This document shows, one piece after another, positions 18,221 to 28,173 of a DNA stretch of 64,000 nucleotides. Position 1 is the first letter of the stretch. Each line of letters begins with the position of its first letter. The notes under the pieces are model-generated. The model searched no databases. It was given only the letters and a program-made list of their open reading frames with translations, and was not told the origin of the DNA. Source of the DNA: an uncultured Campylobacter sp. (lineage in GTDB: Bacteria > Campylobacterota > Campylobacteria > Campylobacterales > Campylobacteraceae); assembly GCF_937921625.1 (NCBI RefSeq), contig NZ_CAKZTI010000054.1, positions 1 to 64,000 on the forward strand, read 5' to 3'. Made by a program: the position numbers and the translations under genes.

Positions 18221-19173
18221 AGAAAAAACTCGTCCTTAGGCATTGCGCCGCCGATGAGCTTAGGGTTAAATTCCATTAAAATTTCATAAAATTTCAAAAG
18301 CTCGTCCTTGATCTCGCTAGGTTTTTTAACACATAAATTCGACGTATCGATGCTCATAAATATCGCAGGCGGCGGCGCAGGAAAGAAATTCGTCCCGATC
18401 GCCGCGGCGCTTTGTTTGTTTGCTTTGATCCACGCAAGCGCGTCTGCCAAATCGGCGTTTAAAATTTCAAAATCCGCCTTTTTAGCGGCGTAAAAATCGG
18501 TATCTGCGATGATGCCCGCTTGCAGGATTATGGGCTTTACCGAAAACGCCTGCGCCCACATATCGCTTAAATTTGCTCCTCGTTGCACGGCGATACCAGA
18601 TACTTTGCCCTTTAAGATCATGGCGCTTGCTAGCGGCTCGACCGTGATCGCGACGTCGTAGTCTTTGGCCAAAAACAGCTGCGCGCTCTCTGCGGGGCTG
18701 GCGGTGTAATCGATATTTAGCCCGCTAATGCCCTGCTTTTTCGCTATGGCTCGCACGATGATGTCTAGCATATCGTTTTTAAAAGGCATTACGATCTTTT
18801 TGCCCTTCAGCTGCTCAAATTCCGTTATCTTATCGCCCTTACTCATCACGAAATTTAGCCCCTCGGTGAGGATATTTACCATGCCGATCTTGCGACCCTG
18901 ATTTGCGAGGTTCACCCCCACGTTGCTAGGGCTCATCATGACCTTGTACTCGCCGTTTGCCACGCCTGCGCGCAGCTGATCGGGATCGCGCCAAAGCTCG
19001 AGCTTGGCGTCGTATTTTTTGCCGATCTGACCCTGCATGCACGCAACGCCGATGATGAGGCTAGGCATCGCGGGCGCGCCGTAAATAGTAAAAGTCTCCT
19101 TTGCAAAAAGAGGGCTAGCAAGCCCGCTAGCCGCCAACGCGGACGTTAGTTTTAAGAAATTTCTTCTTTGCAT
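18214..19173 (-). CDS. Tat-exported NMT1/ThiY-like ABC substrate-binding protein
   Basis: A 319-residue periplasmic binding protein. The N-terminus MQRRNFLKLTSALAASG carries a twin-arginine motif (RRNFLK) and a signal ending near LFAKE. The body has NrtA/SsuA/ThiY-type features: a strand FTIYGAP, VMMSPSNVGVNLANQG, and DYDVAITVEPLAS. Such proteins bind nitrate, sulfonates, taurine or pyrimidines; the ligand here is unknown. GAGGAG precedes the ATG. It is first in the cassette and the only member with a recognisable promoter. Confidence 0.85.
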   Translation of the reverse strand: MQRRNFLKLTSALAASGLASPLFAKETFTIYGAPAMPSLIIGVACMQGQIGKKYDAKLELWRDPDQLRAGVANGEYKVMMSPSNVGVNLANQGRKIGMVNILTEGLNFVMSKGDKITEFEQLKGKKIVMPFKNDMLDIIVRAIAKKQGISGLNIDYTASPAESAQLFLAKDYDVAITVEPLASAMILKGKVSGIAVQRGANLSDMWAQAFSVKPIILQAGIIADTDFYAAKKADFEILNADLADALAWIKANKQSAAAIGTNFFPAPPPAIFMSIDTSNLCVKKPSEIKDELLKFYEILMEFNPKLIGGAMPKDEFFLC

Positions 19174-19226
19174 ATTCTCCTCTTTTCATTCCTGCCAAAC
19201 GGCAAGATTTTGATAATCGATGTGCA

Positions 19227-19232
19227 ATTATA
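19227..19232 (-). promoter_or_regulatory. -10 box of the ABC-NnrS cassette
   Basis: On the minus strand TATAAT in TTGATATAATTGCAC predicts a start point near 19220 and a leader of about 47 bases before the binding-protein gene. Confidence 0.6.
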
Positions 19233-19254
19233 TCAAAAACAGGAGTGATTCGGT

Positions 19255-19268
19255 TTGATTAAGCTCAA
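19255..19268 (-). promoter_or_regulatory. FNR/CRP-type box at -41.5
   Basis: TTGAT-TAAG-CTCAA matches the FNR consensus TTGAT-N4-ATCAA at 9 of 10 positions. Taking the -10 box at 19227-19232, the centre of the site falls exactly at -41.5, the class II activator position. C. jejuni NssR uses a site of the same architecture for nitrosative-stress genes. The regulator itself is not in the window. Confidence 0.55.
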
Positions 19269-19364
19269 TAGTCGGCTTTAAATTTTAATGCGCTAAAATT
19301 TAAAACGTCCGCAGCGATAAAATTTTATGCTAAAATGGAGAAAATTTCAATCCAAGGACATAAA

Positions 19365-21038
19365 ATGAGAAGCGACATCATCAAAAAAGGCTATACGCGC
19401 GCGCCGCACAGAAGCTTGCTAAGAGCGACGGGGCTAAAGGACGAGGATTTTGAAAAGCCCTTCATCGGCGTAGCAAACAGCTTCATCGAGATCATCCCGG
19501 GGCACTTTTTCCTCAACAAATACTCCGAAATTTTAAAAGACGAGATCCGCAAAAACGGCTGCGTGCCGTTTGAGTTTAACTGCATCGGCGTGGACGACGG
19601 CATCGCGATGGGGCATGCTGGGATGCTTTACAGCCTGCCTAGCCGCGAGCTCATCGCAAACTCGATCGAAACGGTAATGAACGCTCATCAGCTAGACGCT
19701 CTGGTCTGCATGCCAAACTGCGATAAAATCGTGCCAGGCATGGTGATGGGCGCGCTTCGCGTGAACGTACCGACGGTTTTCGTTAGCGGCGGTCCGATGA
19801 AAAAGGGCTACACCAAAAAAGGCGATCCGATCGACCTGTCTACGGCGTTTGAGGCGGTGGGGAAATTTGAAACCAAAGAGATCAGCGCCGAGGAGCTAAA
19901 AGAGATCGAGTGCGCCGCCTGTCCAAGCGGCGGCAGCTGCTCGGGGATGTTTACGGCAAACTCGATGAATACGCTGTGCGAAGCGATGGGTATCGCGCTA
20001 AAAGGCAACGGTACCGTGCCTGCGCTCACGCCTGAGCGTGAGGAGCTTATCAGGCAGGCTGGACGTCGCATCTGCGAGATCGCGCTCGATGAAAAATACA
20101 AAATCCGCAACATCGTGAACGAAAAATCGATCCAAAACGCCCTCGTAGTCGATATGGCGATGGGCGGCAGCAGCAACACCGTGCTGCACATCCTGGCTAT
20201 CGCGCGCGAAGCGGGGGTAAATTTACAGATCGCAGGGCTCAACGAGATCAGCTGCAAGATCGCGCATATCGCCAAAATCAGCCCGAGCCTACCAAACGTG
20301 CATATGGAGGACATCGACCGCGCGGGCGGCCTAAGCGCCGTGATAAACGAAATTTCACGCCGCGACAACGGCCTGCTGGACCTAGGTGCACCGACCGTCA
20401 CGGGCGAGAGCCTAGGCGAGCGCGTCGGAGCTAGCGCCATAAAAGACGAATCAGTCATCCGCAAGGTCGAAAATGCCTACTCGCAGGTCGGAGGACTGGC
20501 GATTTTGTTTGGAAATTTAGCCGAGCAGGGCTGCGTCATCAAGACCGCGGGCATCATCGGCGAGCGCAAATTTAGCGGCAAGGCGGTCTGCTTTAACAGC
20601 CAAGACGAGGCGATAGAGGGGATCTCAAGCGGCAAGGTAAACAAAGGCGACGTGGTCGTCATCCGCTACGAGGGGCCGCGCGGAGGCCCGGGTATGCAGG
20701 AGATGCTAAGCCCTACAAGCCTAATCATGGGGCGAGGGCTCGGCGCGGACGTGGCGCTGATCACGGACGGCAGATTTAGCGGCGCTACGAGGGGGCTAAG
20801 CGTCGGACACGTGAGCCCCGAAGCTGCCGAGGGCGGCATGATCGGGCTGCTAGAGGACGGCGACGTCATCGACATCGACGTGGATACGTACGCGATCAAC
20901 GTGCGCCTAAGCGAAGAGCAAATCGCTGAACGCAGAGCTAAATTTAAGCCGATTGAAAAACCACTGCCGTATCGCTGGCTGCGAATGTATCGCAAGCTGG
21001 TAACGAACGCTAGCAACGGAGCGATTTTGGAGGCGTAG
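19365..21038 (+). CDS. ilvD: Dihydroxy-acid dehydratase
   Basis: A 557-residue Fe-S enzyme of isoleucine and valine synthesis (dihydroxy-acid to 2-keto acid). The start [24 protein letters not shown] is the normal IlvD beginning and has AAGGA 6 bases upstream; an in-frame ATG at 19335 is rejected. Cluster ligands are visible in CMPNCDK and [13 protein letters not shown]. Other signatures are [10 protein letters not shown] near the middle and [14 protein letters not shown] in the C-terminal half. An extended -10 (TGCTAAAAT, 19329-19336) lies upstream. Confidence 0.97.
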   Translation: MRSDIIKKGYTRAPHRSLLRATGLKDEDFEKPFIGVANSFIEIIPGHFFLNKYSEILKDEIRKNGCVPFEFNCIGVDDGIAMGHAGMLYSLPSRELIANSIETVMNAHQLDALVCMPNCDKIVPGMVMGALRVNVPTVFVSGGPMKKGYTKKGDPIDLSTAFEAVGKFETKEISAEELKEIECAACPSGGSCSGMFTANSMNTLCEAMGIALKGNGTVPALTPEREELIRQAGRRICEIALDEKYKIRNIVNEKSIQNALVVDMAMGGSSNTVLHILAIAREAGVNLQIAGLNEISCKIAHIAKISPSLPNVHMEDIDRAGGLSAVINEISRRDNGLLDLGAPTVTGESLGERVGASAIKDESVIRKVENAYSQVGGLAILFGNLAEQGCVIKTAGIIGERKFSGKAVCFNSQDEAIEGISSGKVNKGDVVVIRYEGPRGGPGMQEMLSPTSLIMGRGLGADVALITDGRFSGATRGLSVGHVSPEAAEGGMIGLLEDGDVIDIDVDTYAINVRLSEEQIAERRAKFKPIEKPLPYRWLRMYRKLVTNASNGAILEA

Positions 21039-21060
21039 GGCGCCTTAAATTTTAAACATA

Positions 21061-21098
21061 CCGCCGTAAATTTGAGCAAAATTTACGGCGGTTTTGTT
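21061..21098 (+). terminator. Rho-independent terminator of ilvD
   Basis: A perfect 13-bp stem (21061-21073 with 21079-21091, CCGCCGTAAATTT arm) with a 5-base loop is followed by TTTTGTT, 22 bases after the ilvD stop. Confidence 0.85.
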
Positions 21099-21592
21099 AA
21101 ATTTACGCGTAGGCTTTCGGCTCTAAATTTTAAAATTTAACCTAGGCGAACGCTTGGTACTTATCAATGTAAGCGCCAATGGGATATCTATTTGAAATTT
21201 TACTTATTACACAAACAAGCCGAGCGAAGCGGAAACCTAAATTTAAACTCTGCACGTCGGCATTTTTTAAGCATAAATTTTACTCTAACGCACTTGTTAA
21301 AGTAAAACTCTGCCAAGTAGAATTTCAAAATTTACGTGATTGCACCGATAGTGGCATTTAAAATCCGCAAGGTTTTAATAACAAAGCCTCGCGGTGGGTG
21401 AAAGCGGAATTTATAATGGAGAAATTTGTAGATGGCGAGGTGAAATTTCGCCGCAAAATTCCAACAACAAAGCCGGCCATCCTCACCATTTTTTATACTC
21501 GCCAAGCTTTGCGACGCTATCGAATTTTGTATTTTATCCCTCAAAATTTATGACGCAAGCGAATTAAAAATAAAAGGCGGCTTACTAAAAAT
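21099..21592. other. Non-coding spacer
   Basis: About 490 bases between ilvD and the convergent leuC. A 60-codon open frame at 21179-21361 has no ribosome site or recognisable sequence and is not accepted. I see AAATTT-type words but no gene or RNA. Confidence 0.55.
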
Positions 21593-22858
21593 TTACAAAT
21601 CCCTCGGATCGGCGATCTTGCCTGCAACGGCACTAGCTGCGGCGACGGCGGAGTTTGCTAGATACACTTCGCTCGTTCTATCGCCCATGCGGCCGACGAA
21701 ATTTCGATTGGTCGTGCTTACGCAGCGCTCGCCCACACCCAAAATCCCCATATATCCGCCCAGGCACGCGCCGCAGGTCGGGTTGCTCACGACTGCGCCC
21801 GCTTCTACGAAAATATCCCACAGCCCCTCTTTTTGCGCGGCCAAAGCGATCTTTTGCGTCGCAGGCGTGATTATGAGGCGGGTTTTGCGCGCGACCTTGC
21901 GACCTTTTAAAATTTGCGCGGCAATCCGCAGATCGGAGAGCCTGCCGTTGGTGCAGCTGCCGATAAAGACCTGATCGACGGCGATATCATCGCGCACCGC
22001 TTCGCGCACGCTCTTGCCGTTGCTAGGCAGGAACGGATATGCGATCACCGGATCAAGCTTACTCACATCGATCTGTAAAATTTGCTCATAGTTCGCGCCC
22101 TCGTCGGAGTAGTGAAATTTCGGCTCGGCGCGCAAGCTTTTATCCGCCAAAAATTCCTTCGTGATCTCATCGACTGCGACGATACCACTTTTGCCGCCCG
22201 CTTCGATTGCCATATTGCAAAGCGAAAATCTGCTATCCATATCCAGATGCTCCAGCGCGTCGCCGCAGAACTCCAAAGCCTTATAGCGCGCGCCGTCCAC
22301 GCCGATGAGGTGGATTACTTCCAGGATCAGATCCTTGCCGTAGATATGCGGCGCGGGCTTGCCGTGAAAAATTACTTTAATCGTAGGCGGTACTTTAAAC
22401 CAGTTCCTGCCCGTTATCATCGCAAAAGCTAGATCCGTGCTGCCCATACCGGTCGCAAATGCCCCCAGCGCGCCGTGGGTACAGGTGTGGCTATCCGCGC
22501 CGATGATGACGTCGCCGGGCACTACGAGCCCTTTTTCAGGCATCAGCGCGTGCTCGATACCCATATCTTTTTCGTCGAAATAGTTTTTCAAATCGTGCTT
22601 GTAAGCAAACTCGCGTGAAATTTTAGCTTGGTTTGCGCTTAAAATATCCTTCGTAGGGATATAGTGATCCATCACGATCGCAAAGCCGTCCGGGTTGGCG
22701 AGCTTTTTTGCGCCGCTAAGCTCGAACTGCTTGATCGAAATCGGCGTCGTGATGTCGTTGCCGATAACCATATCAATGGCGCTTTCGATGATCTGTCCCG
22801 CAAAAACCGCCTCACCTACGTGCTCGCTAAAAATTTTCTCCGTGATCGTCTGCTTCAT
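21593..22858 (-). CDS. leuC: 3-isopropylmalate dehydratase large subunit
   Basis: A 421-residue aconitase-family enzyme of leucine synthesis, working with a small subunit LeuD that is not in the window. The start MKQTITEKIFSEHVG is typical; the motif GADSHTCTHGALGAFATGMG is the family signature. Cluster ligands are the Cys of FIGSCTNGR and the pair in NPTCGACLG. Length matches the shorter archaeal-type LeuC subgroup (about 420). GAAGGAG precedes the ATG. It is separated from ilvD, of the same branched-chain pathway, by a convergent spacer. Confidence 0.95.
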   Translation of the reverse strand: MKQTITEKIFSEHVGEAVFAGQIIESAIDMVIGNDITTPISIKQFELSGAKKLANPDGFAIVMDHYIPTKDILSANQAKISREFAYKHDLKNYFDEKDMGIEHALMPEKGLVVPGDVIIGADSHTCTHGALGAFATGMGSTDLAFAMITGRNWFKVPPTIKVIFHGKPAPHIYGKDLILEVIHLIGVDGARYKALEFCGDALEHLDMDSRFSLCNMAIEAGGKSGIVAVDEITKEFLADKSLRAEPKFHYSDEGANYEQILQIDVSKLDPVIAYPFLPSNGKSVREAVRDDIAVDQVFIGSCTNGRLSDLRIAAQILKGRKVARKTRLIITPATQKIALAAQKEGLWDIFVEAGAVVSNPTCGACLGGYMGILGVGERCVSTTNRNFVGRMGDRTSEVYLANSAVAAASAVAGKIADPRDL

Positions 22859-22928
22859 AAAATCTCCTTCATATCGGTTAAATTTGCGCGATTTTAGCTA
22901 AAAAATCATAAATTTTTGCAATTTTATG

Positions 22929-22934
22929 TATAAT
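22929..22934 (+). promoter_or_regulatory. -10 box for nitroreductase gene
   Basis: TATAAT in TTTTATGTATAATTGAGCC, with a TG two bases upstream-type context, lies 22 bases before the start codon at 22956. Confidence 0.5.
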
Positions 22935-22955
22935 TGAGCCGCAAGGAGCGAGACG

Positions 22956-23480
22956 ATGGAAATTTTAGATATTTTTGCAAACCGCAGAAGCGTAAGAAAA
23001 TACGCACAGGGGCCGCTTGAGGACGAGGCGCTAGATAAAATTTTAAAAGCGGGCCTGCTTGCGCCGTCGGGGCATGCACGCCGCCCGTGGGAGTTCATCC
23101 TCGTACGCAACAAACGGATGCTTGAGCGGCTAAGCGGATGTCGCAGCAGCGGAGCGAATATGCTAAAACAGGCCGCGGCCGCGATCGTCGTGATCGCAGA
23201 TGAGCAGAAGCAGGACGTCTGGATCGAGGACTGCTCGGTAGCGCTAGGCTACATGCACCTTGCCGCAAGCGCGCTAAATCTCGGCAGCTGCTGGGTGCAG
23301 GTAAGATTGCGCGCCGCCGCGGACGGACGCAGCAGCGAGGAGTTTTTGCGCGAGGCGCTGGGCTTTCCGCCAAATTTCAAAGCAGAAGCGATACTGGCCC
23401 TCGGCGTGCCGCAGCAGCGCCCTAGCCCGCACGATCTGCAGAAGCTAAATTTAAGCAAAATCCACAAAGAGAAATTTTAA
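22956..23480 (+). CDS. Nitroreductase-family flavoprotein
   Basis: A 174-residue FMN-dependent oxidoreductase of the short nitroreductase type. FANRRSVRKYAQGPLEDEALDKIL is the FMN phosphate-binding start, SGHARRPWEFILVRN follows, and SVALGYMHLAASALNLGSCWVQV is the helix-strand motif that contacts flavin. ILALGVP closes the fold. The electron acceptor is unknown; such enzymes reduce nitroaromatics or quinones with NAD(P)H. AAGGAG precedes the ATG. The NFACT gene follows 5 bases later, so they are probably cotranscribed. Confidence 0.9.
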   Translation: MEILDIFANRRSVRKYAQGPLEDEALDKILKAGLLAPSGHARRPWEFILVRNKRMLERLSGCRSSGANMLKQAAAAIVVIADEQKQDVWIEDCSVALGYMHLAASALNLGSCWVQVRLRAAADGRSSEEFLREALGFPPNFKAEAILALGVPQQRPSPHDLQKLNLSKIHKEKF

Positions 23481-23485
23481 CGCGT

Positions 23486-24808
23486 ATGAAGTATCAAAAT
23501 TTAATTCAAATTTGCGAGTATCTACGCGCCAAACGCTTCCTTTCGCACATTAAACGCGTAGGAGATAACCTTTTTAAAGTTTGCTTCGACGGCGACGAGA
23601 CGCTGTTTTTCGATATGAATAAATCAGGCTGCAATATCCACGAAAATGACGCTTTTACCGAAGGTAAGGTTTACGCAGCGCCCTTTGATGTGCTACTTGC
23701 CAAGCGCTTCGTAAAATCTCGCATCACTTCCGTTAGCGTACCAGAAAATAATAGAATTCTATGCCTTGGCGTGAGCCAAAACGCAAGCTACAAAACCCAA
23801 AGCTCAAATATCTACTTCGAATTTACCGGGCGATTTACCAACGTAATAATCACCGATGAAAACGATGTGATTTTAGAGGCACTGCGGCACTTCGAAACGG
23901 AATTTAGACAGATCAAGGTAGGCAGAAAACTCCGTCATCTGCCGCCTGCAAATATTAAAGAAGCCCCCGTGCCAAAAATTTCGGACTTTAGAGCATTTTT
24001 TCGCGCGGAATTTAACGCGCTAAATACGGATCGCTTAAACTCGCTCAAATCCGCAAAAATCACGGCGCTAAATAAAAAGCTAGACTCGGTGCGCAAGGCT
24101 TTAGGCTCTTTGCAAAGCAGCGCCGAACTACTTCGAAGCGCCGAGCTTTTAAGTGCAAAAGCTGCCTTGCTAAAAGAAAATATCTATAAAATTCCAACTA
24201 GCGCGCGAGAATTTACGCTGCAAAAAGGAGGCGCCGAAGCGGTAGAATTTAAACTGCAAAAGCCTGCAAGCGCCGCTTTGGGCGAGCTTTACTCCGAGGC
24301 AAAGCGTCTGCGCCAAAAGGCTGCAAATATACATATCGAAGAGCAAAATTTAAAGGAGAAACTCGCGTTTTACGAGAATTTAAAATCGCTCATTCTTGCC
24401 GCACAGGACGCACACGAGATCGAAATTCTAATGCCTAAGCGCACGCAAACTAGGCAAAAAAGCAAGGAAAAAAATAGCGAATACGTAGCGAACTTTTATC
24501 TAGGGGATTTTAAAATCAGCGTCGGTAAAAACGAAAAAGGCAATGAGCTCTTACTAAAAAATAGCTCCAAGTCCGACTATTGGTTTCATCTTAAGGACAT
24601 TCCAAGCGCACATGTCATCGTAAAGACAAATAAACAAAGTCTAAGCGAAGGGGTAATCGAATTCGCCGCTAAAATTTGTGTGAGCTTCAGTGCAAGTGAC
24701 AGCGGAAAATATCTCGTCGATTACACCAAACGCCAAAATGTCAAAATCAACGAAGGTGCTTTCGTAAACTACGTAAATTTTAAAACAATCAGCGTTTTAA
24801 AGCCGTAA
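23486..24808 (+). CDS. NFACT-family protein (RqcH-like, fibronectin-binding homologue)
   Basis: A 440-residue protein with NFACT-N (about 1-170), a helical coiled-coil (about 175-330, with [20 protein letters not shown]), and the C-terminal NFACT-R domain, where [19 protein letters not shown] is diagnostic. In other bacteria RqcH binds obstructed 50S-peptidyl-tRNA and adds Ala tails to stalled chains; the same family was named for fibronectin binding. It is somewhat shorter than Firmicute RqcH. It sits between a nitroreductase gene and cdsA with its own downstream promoter. Confidence 0.85.
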   Translation: MKYQNLIQICEYLRAKRFLSHIKRVGDNLFKVCFDGDETLFFDMNKSGCNIHENDAFTEGKVYAAPFDVLLAKRFVKSRITSVSVPENNRILCLGVSQNASYKTQSSNIYFEFTGRFTNVIITDENDVILEALRHFETEFRQIKVGRKLRHLPPANIKEAPVPKISDFRAFFRAEFNALNTDRLNSLKSAKITALNKKLDSVRKALGSLQSSAELLRSAELLSAKAALLKENIYKIPTSAREFTLQKGGAEAVEFKLQKPASAALGELYSEAKRLRQKAANIHIEEQNLKEKLAFYENLKSLILAAQDAHEIEILMPKRTQTRQKSKEKNSEYVANFYLGDFKISVGKNEKGNELLLKNSSKSDYWFHLKDIPSAHVIVKTNKQSLSEGVIEFAAKICVSFSASDSGKYLVDYTKRQNVKINEGAFVNYVNFKTISVLKP

Positions 24809-24823
24809 TAAGCGAGCTTGCGA

Positions 24824-24829
24824 TATAAT
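24824..24829 (+). promoter_or_regulatory. -10 box for cdsA-dxr
   Basis: TATAAT in CTTGCGATATAATTGC lies 29 bases before the cdsA ATG and after the NFACT stop. Confidence 0.5.
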
Positions 24830-24857
24830 TGCTCAAAATAAATTCCAAGGAAATTCT

Positions 24858-25622
24858 ATGAAGCAAAGAATAATCACGGCAAGCATTTTACTCGCCGTAT
24901 TTTTGGCTCTAATTCTCATAAACGCTAGGTGGTTAAATTTCGCCGTATTTGCGCTGATACTTGTGCTTGCGTTTTTTGAAAGCCTCAAGTTATGGGGTTT
25001 AGAGGAAACTAGCAAAAAGTGGCTCGCGCTGGCGATCGCGTTTTTTGCGCTGCTACCATTTACGCAGACCGATGAGCCTTTCGTCTCAGCGCTAAAAGTT
25101 AGCATCCTAATGATCCTATGCGTCGCCTCTGTCGTGGCCTTTACCAAGGGTCCTAGCCTAAAGATCACGCTTCCTTTCATCTATCCCGTTGCGCCGATAT
25201 TTTTTATGTGGGCGGCTTACGATGATTTCGGGGAAGTTTTTCACTTCGTTTGGCTGATCTTTATTATCGTAGCTAGCGATAGCGGCGCGTATTTTATCGG
25301 TAGAGCTTTCGGCAAAACTCCGCTAAGCGCTAGCTCGCCGAATAAAACCGTAGAAGGCGTGCTAGGCGGTCTTGCACTCGCGCTTATCGTTAGCCTCATT
25401 TATGCGCGCATCTTTACCAATATGCCACCGCTTGAAATTTTAGGAAAAACCATCATCATAGCAATTTTTGGCGTATTCGGCGATCTGTTTGAAAGCTACC
25501 TAAAACGCGCGGCGGGTCTTAAAGACAGCGGCGCGCTCTTTCCCGGACACGGCGGGATCTTAGACCGCATCGACGGCTATATGTTCGGCGCAATCGCGAT
25601 GGCGATAGTCTATTCATGGTAG
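24858..25622 (+). CDS. cdsA: Phosphatidate cytidylyltransferase
   Basis: A 254-residue inner-membrane enzyme making CDP-diacylglycerol from phosphatidate and CTP. About seven hydrophobic spans are visible. The C-terminal signature [22 protein letters not shown] fits the CdsA pattern (S/KR-x4-KD-x-HGG-x-DR). [18 protein letters not shown] is the upstream conserved loop. The ribosome site AAGGA is well placed. It overlaps dxr by 7 bases, the usual epsilonproteobacterial pairing. Confidence 0.96.
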   Translation: MKQRIITASILLAVFLALILINARWLNFAVFALILVLAFFESLKLWGLEETSKKWLALAIAFFALLPFTQTDEPFVSALKVSILMILCVASVVAFTKGPSLKITLPFIYPVAPIFFMWAAYDDFGEVFHFVWLIFIIVASDSGAYFIGRAFGKTPLSASSPNKTVEGVLGGLALALIVSLIYARIFTNMPPLEILGKTIIIAIFGVFGDLFESYLKRAAGLKDSGALFPGHGGILDRIDGYMFGAIAMAIVYSW

Positions 25623-26716
25623 TTTTAGGCTCTACGGGCTCTATCGGCACAAACACCCTAGACGTAGCCGCTCGCAGCGGCAGTATGATTGAAGCGCTTA
25701 GCTGCGGACGCAATATCAAGCTTTTAAACGAACAGATCGCAAAATTTCATCCTCGTCTCGTCTGCATCGCGGACGCGCAGCAGAAAAGCGCAGTAGATCA
25801 CGAGCGCGTATTTTGCGGCGCAGATGGAATTTTACAGATGCTTGCGGAGTGCAAAAGCACGACCGTGGTAAACGCTCTCGTAGGCTTTGCGGGTATGATG
25901 CCTAGCCTAAAAACCCAAGAGCTCGGCAAAAGGCTCTGTCTAGCCAACAAAGAAAGCCTGGTCGTCGGCGGGAAATTTCTGCAAACGGATAAAATTTACC
26001 CGATCGACAGCGAGCATTTCGGGCTGAAATTTTTGCTCAGCAATGCCAAAATCCCCGTTTTGCGCCTAATCATCACGGCTAGCGGCGGCGCGTTTTACGA
26101 CGTGCCGCTAACGCAGCTGGGCTCGCTCACGCCGCAAAATGCCCTCAATCACCCCAACTGGAAGATGGGCGCAAAGATCACGATCGACAGCGCCACGATG
26201 GCGAATAAGCTTTTTGAGGTGATCGAGGCGTTTTGGCTCTACGGCACGCGCGAGATCGATGCGCTCATCGAGCGCACCTCACAGATCCACGCGCTGGTCG
26301 AATTCGCAGACGGCTCTACGACGGCGCACATTAGCAGGGCCGATATGCGTCTAGCTATCGCACACGCGATGTTTAGCGGCGACGTACGGGAACAGATCAC
26401 AGCGCCCGTGGATCTGTGCGCCCTGCGACCGATAGAATTTAAGCCGATCGACGAGATGAAATTTCAAATTTTTACCCTCAAAGACGTGCTGCTAGCAAAC
26501 CCCGATCTGGGCGTCGTTATCAACGCCGCGAACGAAGCGGGCGTAAATGCGTTTTTGCAGCAGCGGTGCCGCTTTACCGACATTGCGCGCGTCGTGCTGA
26601 AGTGCGCGGAGAAATTTAACTCGCCTAGCGTAACGGACGCGGACGCGCTTACGGCGGTGGATGCGAGCGTGCGAGCGTATGCAAACGAGCTGCTGAAATT
26701 TAACGGGGAGCTTTAA
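25616..26716 (+). CDS. dxr: 1-deoxy-D-xylulose 5-phosphate reductoisomerase
   Basis: A 366-residue NADPH-dependent enzyme that makes 2-C-methyl-D-erythritol 4-phosphate in the non-mevalonate isoprenoid pathway. The NADPH site is [17 protein letters not shown] at the extreme N-terminus. The catalytic and metal region has [21 protein letters not shown] and [17 protein letters not shown]. Length is slightly shorter than E. coli Dxr, as in Campylobacter. Translationally coupled to cdsA. Confidence 0.96.
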   Translation: MVVLGSTGSIGTNTLDVAARSGSMIEALSCGRNIKLLNEQIAKFHPRLVCIADAQQKSAVDHERVFCGADGILQMLAECKSTTVVNALVGFAGMMPSLKTQELGKRLCLANKESLVVGGKFLQTDKIYPIDSEHFGLKFLLSNAKIPVLRLIITASGGAFYDVPLTQLGSLTPQNALNHPNWKMGAKITIDSATMANKLFEVIEAFWLYGTREIDALIERTSQIHALVEFADGSTTAHISRADMRLAIAHAMFSGDVREQITAPVDLCALRPIEFKPIDEMKFQIFTLKDVLLANPDLGVVINAANEAGVNAFLQQRCRFTDIARVVLKCAEKFNSPSVTDADALTAVDASVRAYANELLKFNGEL

Positions 26717-26793
26717 GCCTAGCTTTGCCTGCTTAAATTTAGAGTTTAAATTTGAGCTATCTTGCCGCAAGCAGTGAAATTTAGGATCGAAAA

Positions 26794-27741
26794 TTGTTGG
26801 ACGTACAAACTATCGTAAATTTGGAAAAAGAGCGCCGCAAGCTGCTGCAAAGCCGCATAAAATGGAAAATAATAAGCCTGCTTAAAGCCTGTGCGATATT
26901 TATCCCGCTGATTTGTTTGATGATATACAAGGTCCGCGGAGAGAAAATATCTTTTGAGCTGCTATCGGAAATTTTATTTGATCTAATAATGCTGTACTTT
27001 GCATATAGGTTCTTTTACGAAAAAACCTATAAAGTCAAAACGCGAGAATTCGCGCTACAATACAAAGCCCTCTACATAGCACCCTACGTCGAAAATCTAG
27101 GATACAAATACAACAGATTCGGTGCCATAGCTTTGGAACAAGATATTGAGCATAGCGGGCTTTTTGGAGAATACGCGAACTTTGGCGGAGATGATTTGAT
27201 ATTCGGAAACATAGACGGCGTAGATTTTAGCTTCGGCGATATTTGGCTATCAAAAGACTTCGATAAAAAATTTTTGGTTTTGGCGTCTAAAAAGAAATAC
27301 ATTGAACCGTTCCAGGGTCTTTTTTTCGTGGCGGATTTTCATAAAAAGATCGGATCTGATGTTTTTATTCTCCCCAGCATAACGAAGCTGCAAACCTTCG
27401 CCTCCGAAAGCAATGCGTGGCTTCGCAAGATGGATAACGCAAAATTCGACAAATCCTTCGCGGTCTATGCGAAAGACCCGCTCGCCGCTGCGTATGTGCT
27501 AACGCCGGCGCTGATGGAGAAAATTTTATTTTTAAAAGTGCTTACGAAATCATACATTGAACTTAGCTTCAGAAAAAACAAAATTTATATAAAAATACCT
27601 CGTCTATACGATAGCTTTGAGCCCGATCTAAGTAAGCCGATACGAGGCGACAAGCTCGCGAGCAAGATACAAATCGATCTGGACGCGATGCTACAAATCG
27701 TAAAAATTCTAAAGCTGAATGAAAAAATTTGGACGTCTTAA
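26794..27741 (+). CDS. DUF3137 membrane protein, paralogue 2
   Basis: A 315-residue relative of 4984-5898 and 51861-52943. Two hydrophobic segments (about residues 30-45 and 60-75) are followed by the cytoplasmic domain with FSFGDIWLSKDFD and PFQGLFFVADFHKKIGSDVFILP, the DUF3137 core. The frame starts with TTG at 26794, with AGGA upstream; no ATG is available near. Function is unknown. It is the last gene before a purine-rich spacer and tRNA-Val. Confidence 0.7.
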   Translation: MLDVQTIVNLEKERRKLLQSRIKWKIISLLKACAIFIPLICLMIYKVRGEKISFELLSEILFDLIMLYFAYRFFYEKTYKVKTREFALQYKALYIAPYVENLGYKYNRFGAIALEQDIEHSGLFGEYANFGGDDLIFGNIDGVDFSFGDIWLSKDFDKKFLVLASKKKYIEPFQGLFFVADFHKKIGSDVFILPSITKLQTFASESNAWLRKMDNAKFDKSFAVYAKDPLAAAYVLTPALMEKILFLKVLTKSYIELSFRKNKIYIKIPRLYDSFEPDLSKPIRGDKLASKIQIDLDAMLQIVKILKLNEKIWTS

Positions 27742-28097
27742 CGGGCGCAAGGCGGAGCGAGGCAAGCGGGCGAAATAAGACAGGGCAAGGCAAGTAGATG
27801 AAACGAGGCGGGGCGGGGAAAAGCGACTAGATAAAACAAAGCGGAGCAGAATAGGCTGCTGAGGCAAAACACGCGAGCGCCGCGCAAGCGCGATAAAATT
27901 CCGCGCGGGATTGCGAAATTTTAGTAATAGGATAAAATTCCGCGCGGGATTGCGGCAAAATCGTGAAATTTCGCGTAGAATTTCGACGGGATTTGATGTC
28001 GCGGCGAAATCTTGTATAGAATTTCGGCGGAATTTTACGAAAAATTAAAATTTGCTTGCTATTGAGAGATTTTTTTGATATACTGCCGTTTCTTTTT
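27742..28097. repeat. Spacer with short direct repeats upstream of tRNA-Val
   Basis: No gene in 356 bases. A purine-rich tract (about 27742-27850) is followed by two perfect 24-base repeats, at 27892-27915 and 27931-27954, with a core AATTCCGCGCGGGATT. Related AATTC-plus-GC words continue to the tRNA promoter region. Confidence 0.65.
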
Positions 28098-28173
28098 GGC
28101 CCCGTAACTCAGTTGGTAGAGTGTCACCTTGACATGGTGGAAGTCGTTGGTTCAAGTCCAATCGGGACCACCA
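28098..28173 (+). tRNA. tRNA-Val (GAC)
   Basis: A 76-nt cloverleaf with encoded CCA. The anticodon stem TCACC/GGTGG closes a 7-nt loop TTGACAT giving GAC. D-arm (AACTCAGTTGGTAGAGT) and T-arm (TTCAAGT) are normal. The acceptor stem GGCCCCG/CGGGACC has one C3-A70 mismatch where GGTCCCG would pair fully. The sequence downstream of CCA repeats that of the tRNA-Ala gene. Confidence 0.93.

Noticed and set aside
19808..20464. A 218-codon frame antisense to ilvD
   Set aside because: Opposite a clear IlvD coding sequence, Ser/Arg-rich, typical antisense shadow.
21179..21361. A 60-codon frame in the ilvD-leuC spacer
   Set aside because: No ribosome site, no family resemblance; behind a strong terminator.
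27892..27954. Possible CRISPR-like repeat pair
   Set aside because: Only two 24-base repeats with a 15-base gap; no further units, no cas genes.
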